Assembly (NCBI GenBank): GCA_009760885.1
Contig: CM019713.1
Span: forward strand, 3,420,531 to 3,484,530
Direction of reading: 5' to 3'
Length of the DNA: 64,000 nucleotides
DNA from: Achatina immaculata
Lineage: Eukaryota; Mollusca; Gastropoda; Stylommatophora; Achatinidae
Part shown: positions 32,370-44,884 of the stretch, piece after piece
How the letters are laid out: each line of letters opens with the position of its first letter
Position numbering within the stretch: the first letter of the stretch is position 1
Program-made: the position numbers and the translations under genes
The notes under the pieces: generated by a model
The model's input: only the letters and a program-made list of their open reading frames with translations
Databases searched by the model: none
What the model was told of the DNA's origin: nothing

Positions 32370-34190
32370 TCTTATTCTCTTTTGGCTTCCGTGCAAACAC
32401 TGATATTTTCATTCGAACTGTGCTTTTTTTCATATTTTTAACTCTTTCCTATTTTTCCTATGTCCAAGTACTAAAATAGGAAACCAATAACTTGTATCAA
32501 AGGAAAGGGGCAGTAGTGTAGTGATGATTTATAATGATATATTTTCTATTTATTTTTTATGCTGTTTATATTTTACAGGTTCACGTGATTAGACGTACAA
32601 GAGATTGATATTTGTATGTTCTTACATGGGTGATTAATACCATATTATGTCTGGCCTGTGATCTGTTCTTCACTCTGTCCTATTCTCGTTTATTCATTCC
32701 TACATGTCAAGACATTACAATAAAGAAAGAAAACACAGATACGATTCTTTATCAAAAGATCATCAATTTATATTATTAACAACACAATCAACCTTATATT
32801 CATTTCTTTCAAATATTTTTATTCCTTCATAAAAAAATTACAGCAATGGAGTAACTAACATCAAATTAAAAAACACCTTTACATATTATGGGGTTAAATT
32901 AATTACAATACAGTCGTCCCATACATAATCACCAACTATCATCCTTAATTATTGAATGTTTGATTGTAATCAAAGGAATTAAATGGCAAGAAATGTATAA
33001 CAAAAATGCATATACATAAATTCAGTGATACCTAAAATTTGTATGCACATAATAACAATCAAAATGTCTGTTAACAAATATCAAAATCTAATATATATAT
33101 ATATATATATTATACATGTATATATATTATAAACATATATTCTATTCATGTATCCTTCATCTATTAATAACTATACCTGAATGGGTCGGGATAGATCGGA
33201 GGAATCGACAGCACAGCTTGCATGCGTCCACATCACATAATATAAACCATAACTAACCCAGCGCACACACATACACACACACATTCGTGCTTAAAACGAG
33301 AACATGTTCTTCTTCGATGTGTTGATATCTGCCTACGTGCTCAACGTACAAAATCCCGACCGATTAAAATTCTCTCGCGTCTTCTTTATACACTGGATCA
33401 ATAGGCACCGATTTTACTCAGAGTTGCGCTCCCTTGAGCTGACTGGCCCTTGACCTATTTAAAAAAATTTTTTTTTCTTTCTTCTGATGTTGAAAACAAA
33501 CTTAGGTCTAATAATCTGCCTCTGTTTCTCCATGTACTATATACAACAGGATGCCTAAAGATTACAAAAGATTACAGTTTTCTTCATGGTACAATTTTCT
33601 GCTCACTGTCATGTTCCTTTACATTGGTGGAAGGTTAAAGGCCTCCTGGTAGACCTTGCCTTTATTACTTATCAGAAGAAACCTCCATGAAAGAGAATGT
33701 CATCAGAAGTGGCTCCATAACTTACCTTGCACTATCATTGAATCATAGCACAGCATTAGGGATATCTTTTAAGATTTTCATTAATGTCGATTGTTTCCTT
33801 CTTACACTGAAAGTAAGTAGGTCGAGGGTTCATCGTTCATTTTCAGCTACTGAAGAACATGTATTATACATGAAATGTATAATCCAGGTTTAAATCTAGG
33901 CAATGTTAGTGATAAAGTCATTATCGCTATTAATGGCAACAGCGATAATAGTAGGGCTCTACGTTTTACTACTACCAGCTCATTAATGCACGTTTGGTGG
34001 CGCGGAGTAATACGGCACGTGTGGGAATTCCCCAGGCTAAATATAAATAATTACCAGAGACTTTCATAGCTGGTTCTCAAGAAGTACACAGTTTGAATCA
34101 TATTTGTAAGCTAGAACTCTTTAATGCCTTAATCTTGGGCATTTTTTTTTTACCTAGTCCTTCCCGTATTGCAGAGGCCGTGTGAAACCG
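32370..34190. other. No gene seen; AT-rich intergenic or intronic DNA
   Basis: Includes a (TA)n run at 33090-33130 and short CA repeats near 33265. No supported exon. Confidence 0.5.
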
Positions 34191-34327
34191 TGGTCTTCAG
34201 GTGGTCCAGTGCCCGCCCTGTTTTCGTTCTTCTTGTCTAGTCCAGCATGTTGTTATCGAGTCCCTGTGCCGAACTTTTCACGTCCATTCCTCTATTTTTC
34301 TACTCTATAATCCCGATCATGCAGTAT

Positions 34328-34665
34328 GTATGCAGCATAAAATTAAATGGTACAATTTTAAATCAAGTGCAGGAATTCAAATATCTTTGAGCAGTGGTAA
34401 CTTTAGGTTAAAATACAGAACAGAGATTAGGAACAGAACAGGCCAAGCAAAGACTGCGTTTCAGAGAATGAGAAAAATATTATGCAGTACATCCTTATCA
34501 ATGAATGTTAGAAAACGGGTCCTAAAATTCTATATTGAACCTGCCGTATTATAAGGAAGAGAATCATGGACAATAGGCAGGTCCGCACAAAGATCATTGG
34601 AAGCAGCAGAAATGTGGTTTATTAGAAGAATGTTGCGAATTCCGTGGGCAGAAAAAGAAATGTAT

Positions 34666-34711
<46 letters not shown>

Positions 34712-34985
34712 GTCTCATACAAACAAATCTTGTCAAAAAATAAGAGAGAGGTAATGCACTTTCATAGGACATGCAACGAGAAGAGGGGACATTGAAAATA
34801 TCTTAACAACAGGAAAAATAGAGGGAAGAAGAGTAGGGGAACGCCGAGAGAAATGATACTGGACAGTTTGACAAGATGGGGTAAGATGAGATCAGCAAAT
34901 GAACTGATGGCCTGCATGAAGGATCAGGCACTACGGAGAAACATAAATAACCAACGCCAGCAAGGGCGGGACACCTGCTGATTGT
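34328..34985 (+). pseudogene. RTE-like LINE family B, truncated, with internal (TA)n
   Basis: Aligns to family B from TGCAGCATAAAATTAAATGG through RNRTGQAKTAFQRMRK and the LYxxESW region to CATGAAGGATCAGGCACTAC. A (TA)n array at 34670-34710 replaces about 60 bases of coding sequence. Frame broken. Confidence 0.85.
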
Positions 34986-34989
34986 TGAA

Positions 34990-35270
34990 TCTCGATTCCC
35001 AAGTCCTTCATAAACGGTAACTTTCTACTAACTTCAATCTTACCCGAAACTTCTACCAACTGTAGCTTCTCCGGCATTTGCTTTTTCTCTTGAACTTAGA
35101 ATCTTTAAGAGGCTGTTTATGTCTACCCAACCCAGCCCCGGCTTAATACGCTTTCGGTTCCTAATCCGCCATCACAGCACTGCTTAGCCTTCTGTTTCCA
35201 CCTCTTTTTTTTTATGCTCATTTCCGAACATCGGGCTTTGAAAAAGAAAATTCCTTTCCTCTGAAGGTTA
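34990..35270. other. No gene seen
   Basis: Unassigned. Confidence 0.5.
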
Positions 35271-35277
35271 TTTTATG

Positions 35278-35450
35278 TTGGACTTGTCCATTGCTTCAGA
35301 GAACTTGTCCATTGCTTCAGAGAACTTGTCCATTGCTTCAGAGAACTTGTCCATTGCTTCAGAGAACTTGTCCATTGCTTCAGAGAACTTGTCCATTGCT
35401 TCAGAGAACTTGTCCGTTGCTTCAGAGAACTTGTCCGTTGCTTCAGAGAT
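35278..35450. repeat. 21-bp tandem repeat, 8 copies
   Basis: TTGTCCATTGCTTCAGAGAA plus C repeated 8 times, with CCG variants in the last two. Because 21 is divisible by three it stays open and reads LSIASEN heptads, but nothing else supports a gene. Confidence 0.93.
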
Positions 35451-35964
35451 AGTTTATACTTTATGTGTTAATTAGAACACAAATCATCTTTCTGTTTTCA
35501 TATCACACTTAGCTCCCCTCCCCACACACACACTTAACCCGTGGGTGGACTTCTCCAGGTATCCTTCCCTGTGTTTGTCTTTACATCCCCGTGATCTGTG
35601 TCTCATGTACATCTTTACACCTAGTGGTGTGGTTAACTCTACTGAGTCAGAAGAATGGGGTTATCAGTAGTCGGGGGTGGGGGGATATTAAGATGGAAAA
35701 ATCTCTGCCGGCATGTCCTCGGGCTGTGGGAAATAGCTTCTCTGAAATATTAAAAAGGAAAAAAAAAACTTTGCTAATTTTCTTATTTTCTTTGATGTTT
35801 TGTTAAAAATACCTTTTATTTAAAATTCACCGTAAACAAACACCGACCGGTGACCAGTATCATGTTAAATATTAATTTGTTCATCACCTGCCGCGTCGGA
35901 TAGCGTCTGTGATCATTTTTCTCGGTCTTGTGCGATTCTTGATGTTTCCGATCAGTTCAGATGC

Positions 35965-36145
35965 TTTTTTTTTCCCGTGCCGCTTGGTCAGTTCACTGAG
36001 ATTTTTTCCCGTGCCGCTTGGTCAGTTCACTGAGATTTTTTTTCCCGTGCCGCTTGGTCAGTTCACTGAGATTTTTTTTCCCGTGCCGCTTGGTCAGTTC
36101 ACTGATATTTTTTTTTCCCGTGCCGCTTGGTCAGTTCACTGAGTT
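35965..36145. repeat. 35-bp tandem repeat, 5 copies
   Basis: Units of TTTTTTCCCGTGCCGCTTGG then TCAGTTCACTGAGA; the poly-T length varies between units. Confidence 0.92.
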
Positions 36146-36387
36146 CTTTTCCCTGTTTGGCTCCATTTCCTTCTTTTTCCCCCTTGACTTTTCTAGTCAT
36201 CACCAAGTTATGCCTTCTCGTGACCTGCCCAAGATATTTCGACCGTCTTTTTTACGTTTTAAAAATAATAAGTACTTTTCGTTGTTCTTATATTAGTGTT
36301 GGCAGTAGATGACGTTTTACAAGTACAGATAGAAGTACCAAAGGTAGACAGGCGCATGCTTAATTTTTACAAAAGGATAGAAAGTAT

Positions 36388-37173
36388 CAGTACTGATAGC
36401 TGAGAACCAACAAGACCTGCAAAATCTCTTGGATAAAGTCGCCAAAGAAAGTGAAAAGAAAGGCCTTACTTTGAACATAAAAAAGATAGAGACTATGGTT
36501 ATGTCTAAGAAACAGAATCCACCAACATGCAGTATAAAATTAAACGGAACCATTCTAAAGCAGGTGCAGAAATTCAAATACCTTGGAGCAGTAATAACTT
36601 CAGATGGAAAATGCAGAACAGAAATTAGAAACAGAATAGGCCAAGCAAAGACTGCATTTCAGAGAATGAGAAACATATTATGCAAAACATCCTTATCAAT
36701 GAATGTTAGAAAACGAGTCCTAAAATGCTATATTGAACCTATCTTGTTATATGAAAGTGAATCATGAACAATAGGCAGGTCTGCACAAAAATCATTGGAA
36801 GCAGCAGAAATGTGATTTATTAGAAGAATGTTGCGAATCCCCTGGGTAGCAAAAATAACTAATGAAGAATGTATGACAAGAGCTGGAGAGACAAAAAACC
36901 TTGTCAGAAAGATAAGAGAGAGACAATGTACTTTCATAGGACATGCAATGAGAAGAGGGGGCATTGAAAATATTATAACAACAGGAAAAATAGAAGGAAG
37001 AAGATCAAGAGGAAGACCAAGAGAAATGATACTGGACAGTCTGACGGGATGGTGTGAGAGGAGATCACCAACTGAACTGATGGCCTGCATGAAGGATCGG
37101 GTACTCTGGAGAAGCATAATAGCCAACGCCAGTCGGCACGGCACCTGATGATGATGATGATGATGATGATGAT
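36388..37173 (+). pseudogene. RTE-like LINE family B, 5'-truncated after the catalytic box
   Basis: Starts at CAGTACTGATAGCTGAGAAC, just downstream of the YADD codons. It continues open through FKYLGAVITSDGKC, broken by stops at about 36767 and 36813, then 36828-37148 with ITNEECMTRAGET, FIGHAMRRGG and GRRSRGRPREMILD. The 3' end is GGCACGGCACC then (TGA)n at 37146-37173. Low divergence from 24480 and 43548. Confidence 0.88.
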
Positions 37174-37194
37174 AGAAAGAGTGAGAACATTTGG

Positions 37195-37450
37195 CAGAAA
37201 CAAAAATTGCAGAAAGTGGGATGGGCACATATAAATGATGAACATACAATAATCCAATATTTCGACAAAAGGCCGTTTTCAACGATCACATACGAAAACA
37301 ACACAACAGATAAAAAACATGAAAAATAGATGAAAAATAAAACACTTTGCTTCTTTTGGTCTCATTGTAAGAAAGACGGGAAAAAATGCGCCCAGATAGA
37401 TGTAGATAAGCAGAAAGTGGAAGTAGGCGATTGACTGAGAAATGAAGTAA
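37195..37450 (-). pseudogene. Penelope-like element 3' UTR fragment
   Basis: In reverse complement it contains CTATCTGGGCGCATTTT, a pair of arms around AAAACGGCCTTTTG, and TCGAAATATTGGATTG. This matches the 3' UTR-type sequence at 51020-51200. Confidence 0.7.
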
Positions 37451-37454
37451 AGGG

Positions 37455-38285
37455 AGGATGATACCATATAGTAAATAACAAATCCTTATGTCCTAGCGAA
37501 CCAAAGTTGCTCCCATCGGATACCTATGGCCTAAACCAAAAGCACCGTAGATGGTAAAAGTGACAAAACACTATTGGAAAAGGGGGGGGGGAATGGATGA
37601 AAAAAAGGTTCAGAAGTTATCTCTGGTAGAAGTAGCTGACTTCTGCTAGTCATGATGAATTTCGAATTGGAAAAGATTTGCCTTTTAGGGGAAGTGTTAT
37701 TGACCCAAACAAGCAGACAAAGAAGAGAGAAGAAAACTGCTAATCGATTTAGCAATGTGGAAAAAAAAAAACAAAAAATGTAAGCAAATAAAGGCAGTTT
37801 GTTGAGCTCTTTACGGGTGTCAGATTATAGGAGAGCAGAGACAGAGATATTGAGAGAGTGTGAAGATAACAGGGGCGTATACTTCTTTTATTAGTCTTAG
37901 GGGGTTTTTTGTGTTGGAAACTCAAAGATCCGCCAATGCAGTGTCATGTTCTTGTAATATAATAATTGCATTTAGTTTCTACAAGTTGAAAGCTGTCATC
38001 GTAATTAACACACGAAAATAGTGTAAGGCTGGAGATGGTGAAAAACAGAAGGAAAAACAACAAGTCTACACCAGCTTAAAACATCGAGTTAAAACATGAG
38101 AGGTTCAAGGCAGAGAAATAACGAAGAAGTGACACACTGGAGATGGATCTTATTAGAGTGACTCGGGTATTGTTGTAAATAAGGAATGATGTATTTTCTT
38201 TTGTTTACATTAAATTATTATAGGCAGGTTTTCTTCAAAACATTTAGTTACATCAAAATTACTACGTTTTGCTGTCAATGAATTA
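37455..38285. other. No gene seen
   Basis: Unassigned sequence with a poly-G run near 37583. Confidence 0.5.
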
Positions 38286-38290
38286 CTGTT

Positions 38291-38575
38291 AAGGTTAGGA
38301 TTAGAGTTTATATTTACGGTTAGAATTAGGGTTTAGTGTTAAATTTTACGATTACAGTTAGGTTTATGGTTAGAATAAGAATTTGAGTTTGCGGTTACAT
38401 TTTATAGTCAGAATTAGGTTCAGGTTTAGAATTTACGGTTTTGACGTTATGTTTAGGATTAGAGTTAGGTTTAGGGCTAGGGTTTACCATTAGGGTTAGA
38501 TTTAGGATTAGAATTTACAGTTAAAGTATATCGTTAAGCCTAGTTCTATGGTTAGGGTTTGGTACTGAGGTTAGA
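38291..38575. repeat. Degenerate telomere-like (TTAGGG)-related tract
   Basis: Dense scatter of TTAGGG, GGTTAG, AGGGTTTA and TTAGGATTAGAG words on the + strand over about 285 bp. No two adjacent perfect hexamer repeats are long. Confidence 0.65.
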
Positions 38576-38579
38576 GCAT

Positions 38580-38985
38580 CAATAAAAAAAGGGGTTCATA
38601 AAAGAAGACCGCCGTATAGATCAAGAATTAACACGGCTTATTTGATTCTTTTTTTTCCAGTTTGTAACATTAAAAAAAAAACAAACATATATGTCATTAT
38701 TTTTTGGTGACACTCCTTCATTACTGTGCTTATGTCATTCCTTCATTACGATGATTATATCACTCCTTTAGTACGGTGTTTTTTTTTGTGTCACTCCTTC
38801 ATTATGGTGTTTATTCATTCATTCGTTACGGCGTATATGCCACTCCCTTCTTATAAACCCTAATAAAACAGCCGCACTTGATTAGAAAGGCCTCCCTTCT
38901 TCTCTGCCCATTGAGATTTCAAACAGGTTACTCTGTCATGCACGAAACATGTAATGTAACCAGAAACTGAAAAGCTATAGAGCTC
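38580..38985. other. No gene; short CACTCCTTCATTA repeats
   Basis: Four irregular copies of CACTCCTTCATTACGGTG at 38705-38855. Confidence 0.55.
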
Positions 38986-38989
38986 TTAA

Positions 38990-39240
38990 TTTGCTGAGCG
39001 GTTGCGAGCTCGTTTTACTGATTCTCTGCTACCTGGTTCAAGTCCCAGCAGTACGATCCTTTCTGGTACACGCTCCAAAAACAGGTCCACTCGGTCTCTT
39101 AAAATGGATACCAGAGAAACCTGGGAAGGTAAAATGCAGCCATGCGCGATACTGACCACATCATATTTTCATGGAAATACAGGTTTAGCGCCGTATCGCC
39201 AATATGCCTTAATGACATAGACACATGAATTTTACCCTTT
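38990..39240 (+). mobile_element. SINE-1, tRNA-derived
   Basis: The head has TTGCTGAGCGGTTGCGAGCT and the B box GGTTCAAGTCCC. The body has ATACCAGAGAAACCTGGGAA, ATACTGACCACATCAT and the tail GCCGTATCGCCAATATGCC. Confidence 0.83.
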
Positions 39241-39249
39241 TACAGAGTC

Positions 39250-40580
39250 CCTTAAGAGCGGATACACGTACTTTTCGCTATGTAACAAGACGCTAGAATC
39301 CCTTTTTTTTCCCCAATGAAGATCTTATATATCTTTCCTTGAATAACGCTGTATATAGCAAATAATTCAAAGACACTATCCTCCTTTTTTCTCCCCATTC
39401 CAGAACACCTACAGGTTACTCCATCACACAGCATAACACAAAGCTTATGTGTAACAGATTGAAAGGCGCTAGTGTCAAATATGAGCTAAGGGACATTGAT
39501 ATCCGCCCTGAAAAATCTAGAAAACAAAAATATTTATCTCTCTCTTTTTATTTAAAGGCCAGAGCTTTTTTAAAATACCAGACAGAAAATCTGGCTTCCA
39601 GCTAAATATTACGTGGCATTAAGGAGGGGGGAGGGGGAAAGACAAACTAACGAATGAAAGTGTAATTTCACAACCTCCACGTAGAGAGTGGGTCGTATTT
39701 CTGTCCCTTTTTTTTATTTTTATTACTACGAGGATTTCAAACACGTCAATACGGTTCAGATATTCAGCTTCCCTATCTGCTTAAAAAGGCTAATACATTT
39801 TTCTCCTGTAAATTACCACACTGGGAAGGTAGTATTTAGATAAACTCTTATTCCAGTTTGTCGATTTTTGTTTTTGGTTCGTTGACTATTACAGTGCACT
39901 GCATATCGTTAGAATATTTGTATTATCTGCTTCTTCTTGAAATACATCATTTGTACTGGAAAGGAATTGGCTTTTTATTTTTTGTAGACCCTCAGTGTAA
40001 AATTCTGAGAAGTGCGGGGATGTGTGCTTACTTGTAGCAGATATTGGTAATGTTGAAACGAATGTTAGGAATTTATTTCGCGTTTGCTGTGGACGTTCTT
40101 ACGGCAGAAAATATGTTTCCAATATTCCTAAGTAATTTTCTGTGTAAATATATGGAAATTTTTCCACCCATAAATTTGTAGGAAATTCCGTGACGCAGTT
40201 GTGTGATGTAAGAAAACAATTGTACTAATATTCTTCTGTAATGTTCTGCTAATTATGGTTTTTCAGTAATAATGTGAGTAAAATTTGCTCAATAGAACAA
40301 ACAAGCTAACTGGATACATGTCATATTAACTCTTTTATTAAAAAAAAAAAACCCACTGGCATGGTTGGTAGATCTTGGACATCAGTGCGAATCAATATCC
40401 AGAGTGATATGTGGACCGAAAAGCGGTAACATTTATAACCAGATCCATATTTTTAAAAAAATGATAGAGTAACTTTCTTTTCAATTTCTTTGTAGCAAAA
40501 TTTCTCATCATAATTTATTCAAGCGGGGCATGGCAATTAATTCAGGAGTGAAAGAGAAGAGTTATTTTGAGGGTATTAAT
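39250..40580. other. No gene seen
   Basis: AT-rich unassigned DNA over about 1.3 kb with poly-A and poly-T runs. Confidence 0.5.
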
Positions 40581-40584
40581 GACG

Positions 40585-41412
40585 TATACACAGTGTGATG
40601 TGACAAAAGAAGCTGAATTACTGAGTATTTTATACACAGTAAGATGTGACAAGAGAAACTGAATTACTGAGTATTTTAAACATAGTGTGATGCGAGAAGA
40701 GAAGCTGAATTACTGAGTATTTTATACATAGTGTGATGTGAGAAGAGAAGCTGAATTACTAAGTATTTTATACATAGTGTGATGTGACAAGAGAAGCTGA
40801 ATTACTAAGTATTTTATACATAGTGTGATGTGAGAAGAGAAGCTGAATTACTGAGTATTTTATACATAGTGTGATGTGAGAAGAGAAGCTGAATTACTGA
40901 GTATTTTATACATAGTGTGATGTGAGAAGAGAAGCTGAATTACTGAGTATTTTATACATAGTGTGATGTGAGAAGAGAAGCTGAATTACTGGGTATTTTA
41001 TACATAATGTGATGTGAGAAGAGAAGCTGAATTACTAAGTATTTTATGCATAGTGTGATGTGAGAAGAGAAGCTGAATTACTGAGTATTTTATGCATAGT
41101 GTGATGTGAGAAGAGAAGCTCTATTACTGAGTATTTTATGCATAGTGTGATGTGAGAAGAGAAGCTGAATTAATAAGTATTTTATACATAGTGTGATGTG
41201 AGAAGAGAAGCTGAATTACTAAGTATTTTATACATAGTATGATGTGAGAAGAGAAGCTGAATTACTAAGTATTTTATACATAATGTGATGTGAGAAGAGA
41301 AGCTGAATTAGTAAGTATTTTATACATAATGTGATGTGAGAAGAGAACCTGAATTACTGAGTATTTTATACATAGTGTGATGTGAGAAGAGAAGCTGAAT
41401 TACTGAGTATTA
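40585..41412. repeat. 46-bp minisatellite, about 18 copies
   Basis: Units of CATAGTGTGATGTGAGAAGA, GAAGCTGAATTACTGAGTAT and TTTATA with few substitutions. Very regular length. Confidence 0.96.
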
Positions 41413-41478
41413 ACTTTCCAATATTCAAAATCTATAAAATGAAGAATACGTTTTTTTTTTCATTTGGACCTCCATGAT

Positions 41479-41735
41479 GACTGTGCGCTGGAGTAGCGAA
41501 GTAACAAGTTTACTCTTCTTTGAAGTCTACACCCAAAAGCAGGGGGTTCGATCCCGGCTGCAGGCACCTTAATCAGCTTAACTGTGGAAATGAGTACCTG
41601 ACTCCTCCTGTATCTAGGAAGGGCAAGGCAAAGGGGGGTTGATAGTGGTTACATCAATCTCTAGGTTGCCGATAGGTCAAGGAAATATCCGATGCGTGCC
41701 TGGACTACAAGACACATGGAACAGGTCAGTCAGAA
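41479..41735 (+). mobile_element. SINE-2, tRNA-derived, diverged
   Basis: The head has CTGGAGTAGCGAAGTAAC and a strong B box GGGTTCGATCCC. The body has GAGTACCTGACTCCTCCTG and AGGTCAAGGAAATATCCGAT. Confidence 0.7.
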
Positions 41736-41934
41736 CATAGATCATGAAAGCAATAACTGAACTTTAAAAACAAATGGTAGGAACAGCTTTTTTTCCCTTT
41801 ATCAGAGCTGTATCGTTTCAGTTTTTGTGCCTTTTAAAAAAAATACAAGAACATACATAACGAAGAAATAAGAAAACAAGAGAAAGTTTAAATTTACACA
41901 TACATTGTAAAGATAAGATCTCTCTGGCCCATGT

Positions 41935-42174
41935 CAATGAGGCGTTGGTCGTCATTGATTTCCATAATCATCAATCCTTTGCTCTTTCTATAAGATGTGC
42001 ATTGGATAGTGCTCCCTGCCATGCTTTTAGTCCGTTAACTATCATGCTTCTTTGTCTTCCTTTGTCCCTTTGTCCTATAAGTCTAGACTGTCGTGTTCTG
42101 AATTTTGCCATAATTTCTCTCTTTTGCCCAGCCTCACTTAGAACCTCTTCATTTGTTTTCTTGGCTTAAGATAG
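41935..42174 (-). pseudogene. LINE C-terminal fragment
   Basis: The minus strand reads KKTNEEVLSEAGQKREIMAK, FRTRQSRLIGQRDKGRQRS and GLKAWQGALSNAHLIERAK. This resembles the post-RT end of RTE-like LINEs (RTRQ..FIGH ... GRPR). Interrupted on its 5' side by the piece at 42175-42340. Confidence 0.6.
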
Positions 42175-42340
42175 AAAAGCAGAAGAGAAGCAGGCCATTG
42201 GGGACATGGAAGAAGCACAATACAGGAGGAACTAAAGAAAGCAGGAAAGACATGGTTTGAGGTATCTTAACTTGCTCAAGGATGCCTTATGCTGCATTGG
42301 GAGTACAGAGGACTGATGATGATGATGATGATGGCGTAGA
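42175..42340 (+). pseudogene. LINE 3' end with (GAT)n tail
   Basis: Encodes ELKKAGKTWFEVS, the form of the last codons of RTE-like C-termini. It ends with ACTGATGATGATGATGATG at 42313-42333, a tail like family B. It sits between two near-identical stretches around CATTTGTTTTCTTGG and CGTTTGTTTTCTTGA. Confidence 0.6.
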
Positions 42341-42429
42341 ACTTCGTCGTTTGTTTTCTTGACAGAAGATACAAAAAGAGGAGGGAGTGGTGGTGCGGGA
42401 GAGGAAGAAAGGGGATGAATTATCTCTTG

Positions 42430-42965
42430 ACCTTGTGAATCTGCGTGGAGGAGACTATCTGACACCAAAACGTGTATAAATCTGCGTTGAGGAGATTATC
42501 TGACACCAAAACGTGTATGAATCTTCGTTGAGGAGATTATCTGACACCAAAACGTGTATGAATCTACGTTGAGGAGATTATTTGACACCAAAACGTGTAT
42601 GAATCTACATTGAGGAGATTATCTGACACCAAAACGTGTATGAATCTGGGTCGAGGAGATTATCTGACACCAAAACGTGTATGAATCTACGTTGAGGAGA
42701 TTATTTGACACCAAAACGTGTATGAATCTACATTGAGGAGATTATCTGACACCAAAACGTGTATGAATCTACGTTGAGGAGATTATTTGACACCAAAACG
42801 TGTATGAATCTACATTGAGGAGATTATCTGACACCAAAACGTGCATGAATCTGCGCTGAGGACATTATCTGAACCAAAACGTGCATGAATCTGCGCTGAG
42901 GACATTTTCTGACACCAAAACGTGCATGAATCTGCGTTGAGGAGATTATCTGACACCAAAGCTTA
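42430..42965. repeat. 41-bp minisatellite, about 13 copies
   Basis: Units of GAATCTACGTTGAGGAGATT then ATCTGACACCAAAACGTGTA T. The right-most three units carry a GCGCTGAGGACATT variant. Confidence 0.95.
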
Positions 42966-42969
42966 TACA

Positions 42970-43490
42970 TGCTTCAGCGGCAGGAGATTTCGTTTACCTT
43001 TATCTTCTGATGACGGTGATGAAGTTTTTGGTTGACGAGCAGATTATCTGAACACTGGTTTTTAAAAGCTAAGACGAAGCAGCAACGAAACGAAACAGAA
43101 AATGTAAACTTATCTCAAATTCGACAGACGCCACGTAACAAAATTAGTGTCCCGAATTTTTATCTTTTCACTTTTTTTTTCTGTGTTTACTGTTGTGGAC
43201 TCAGTCGGTGTCCTGTTTTTCATGAGACTTTTTTTTAACTTCATCGTCCATATATTTAAAATTCATGCACAACCGAATTGTGCATAACCTGAACCAGTGC
43301 GCCTTGTCGTGCAGGCAGATATTCTGCTTTTCAGAGGTAGTCAGACACTACGTATTACTAAGAGCGCACTTCTTATTAGGCCCACAACGCCGGCAATTAT
43401 ATTCATTATCTTCCCATAAATGGGAGTACATTACTTTCTACACTACACCCGTCACAAGATAAGTTTAATCCACTGAAACTGTTTTTGTCT
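42970..43490. other. No gene seen
   Basis: Unassigned sequence. Confidence 0.5.
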
Positions 43491-43547
43491 CAAACAAAAC
43501 AAAACAAAACAAAACAAAATAAAAAACTAAATTAACTCACGACAAAT

Positions 43548-44830
43548 CATCATCATCATCAGGTGCCGTGCCGACTGGCGTTGGCTATATTGCTTCTCCA
43601 GAGTACACGATCCTTCTTGCAGGCCATCGGCTCAGTTGGTGATCTCCTCTCACACTATCCCGTCAGACCGTCCAGTATCGTTTCTCTTGGTCTTCCTCTT
43701 GATCTTCTTCCTTCTGTTTTTCCTGTTATAATATTTTCAATGCCCTCTCTTCTCATTGCATGTCCTATGAAAGTACATTGTCTCTCTCTTATCTTTTTGA
43801 CAAGGTTTTTTTGTCTCTCCAGCTCTTCTCATACATTCTTCATTAGTTATTTTTGCTGTCCAGGGGATTCGTAACATTCTTCTAATAAACCACATTTCTG
43901 CTGCTTCCAATGATTTTTGTGCAGACCTGCCTATTGTTCATGATTCACTTTCATATAACAAGATAGGTTCAATATAGCATTTTAGAACTCGTTTTCTAAC
44001 ATTCATTGATAAGGATGTTTTGCATAATATGTTTCTCATTCTCTTAAATGCAGTCTTTGCTTGGCCTATTCTGTTTCTAATTTCTGTTCTGCATTTCCCA
44101 TCTGAAGTTATTACTGCTCCAAGGTAGTTGAATTTCTGCACCTGCTTTAGAATAGTTCCGTTTGATTTTATACTGCATATTAGTGGATTCTGTTTCTTAG
44201 ATATAACCATAATCTCTGTCTTTTTGATGTTCAAAGTAAGGCCTTTCTGTTCACTTCTTCAAGTATTAGTGGTCCATCACAGTTTTCAGTATCTGGTGTT
44301 AATTCTGGTCTTTCTCCTCCATATAGCTCACCGATGTACTCTGTCCACCTGTCCACAATGTCTTCTTTTCCTATTAACATTTTACCTTCTTTTGATTTCA
44401 GGCATCCTGTGGTATATTTTGTTTTCATGCTTGTGAGTTCACTATTTCGTGTGTGAATGTTTTTGCTGTCTTTATTATGAGAGTCCTCTATTTGACTGCA
44501 CTGTTCATTTAATCACACTTCCTTTGCTCCTCTGCATTTGCGTCTTATTTCTTTATTTATCTTGCGGTATTTTTCTTGGTTATTTTTACTCCTCCTCCTC
44601 TTGTCCATCAGTCCTAAGATGTCGTCTGTCATCCATTTATTTTTAGGGGCTTCTTTTTTCAATGGTATTATCTCCTAAACAGTTTGGTGTATAGAATCTC
44701 TTAACATTGCCCATTATTCATCTATACTATTTATCTTTGGTATTGCATTGTATCTATTTGTTATAATAACAGTTCTTGGTCATTTTTAAGGAGTTCTGTA
44801 TTGAGTTTGATGTTTCTTACTTTTCACGAG
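43548..44830 (-). pseudogene. RTE-like LINE family B with internal deletion of the RT palm
   Basis: Starts with the (ATC)n tail complement at 43548-43560, then the family B C-terminus, and a thumb frame at 44234-43938 (FNYLGAVITSDGKC). At about 44260 it jumps to the pre-RT linker encoded at 44428-44262 (LIGKEDIVDRWTEYIGELYG), with further 5' LINE-like DNA to about 44830. The catalytic palm is missing from an otherwise collinear element. Confidence 0.83.
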
Positions 44831-44884
44831 AAATACAATTCTTTTAATCTTTTTATTTATTTATTTTTATAAATTCGAACTTAT

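Noticed and set aside
35275..35475. Protein with LSIASEN heptad repeats
   Set aside because: The 21-bp unit is a multiple of three, so it stays open by necessity. No conserved flanks, promoter or exon borders.
41545..41560. Genuine tRNA gene from the strong GGTTCGATCCC B box (also 51366-51440, 28618-28740)
   Set aside because: No complete cloverleaf with an acceptor stem can be closed, and each is continuous with a repeated SINE body.
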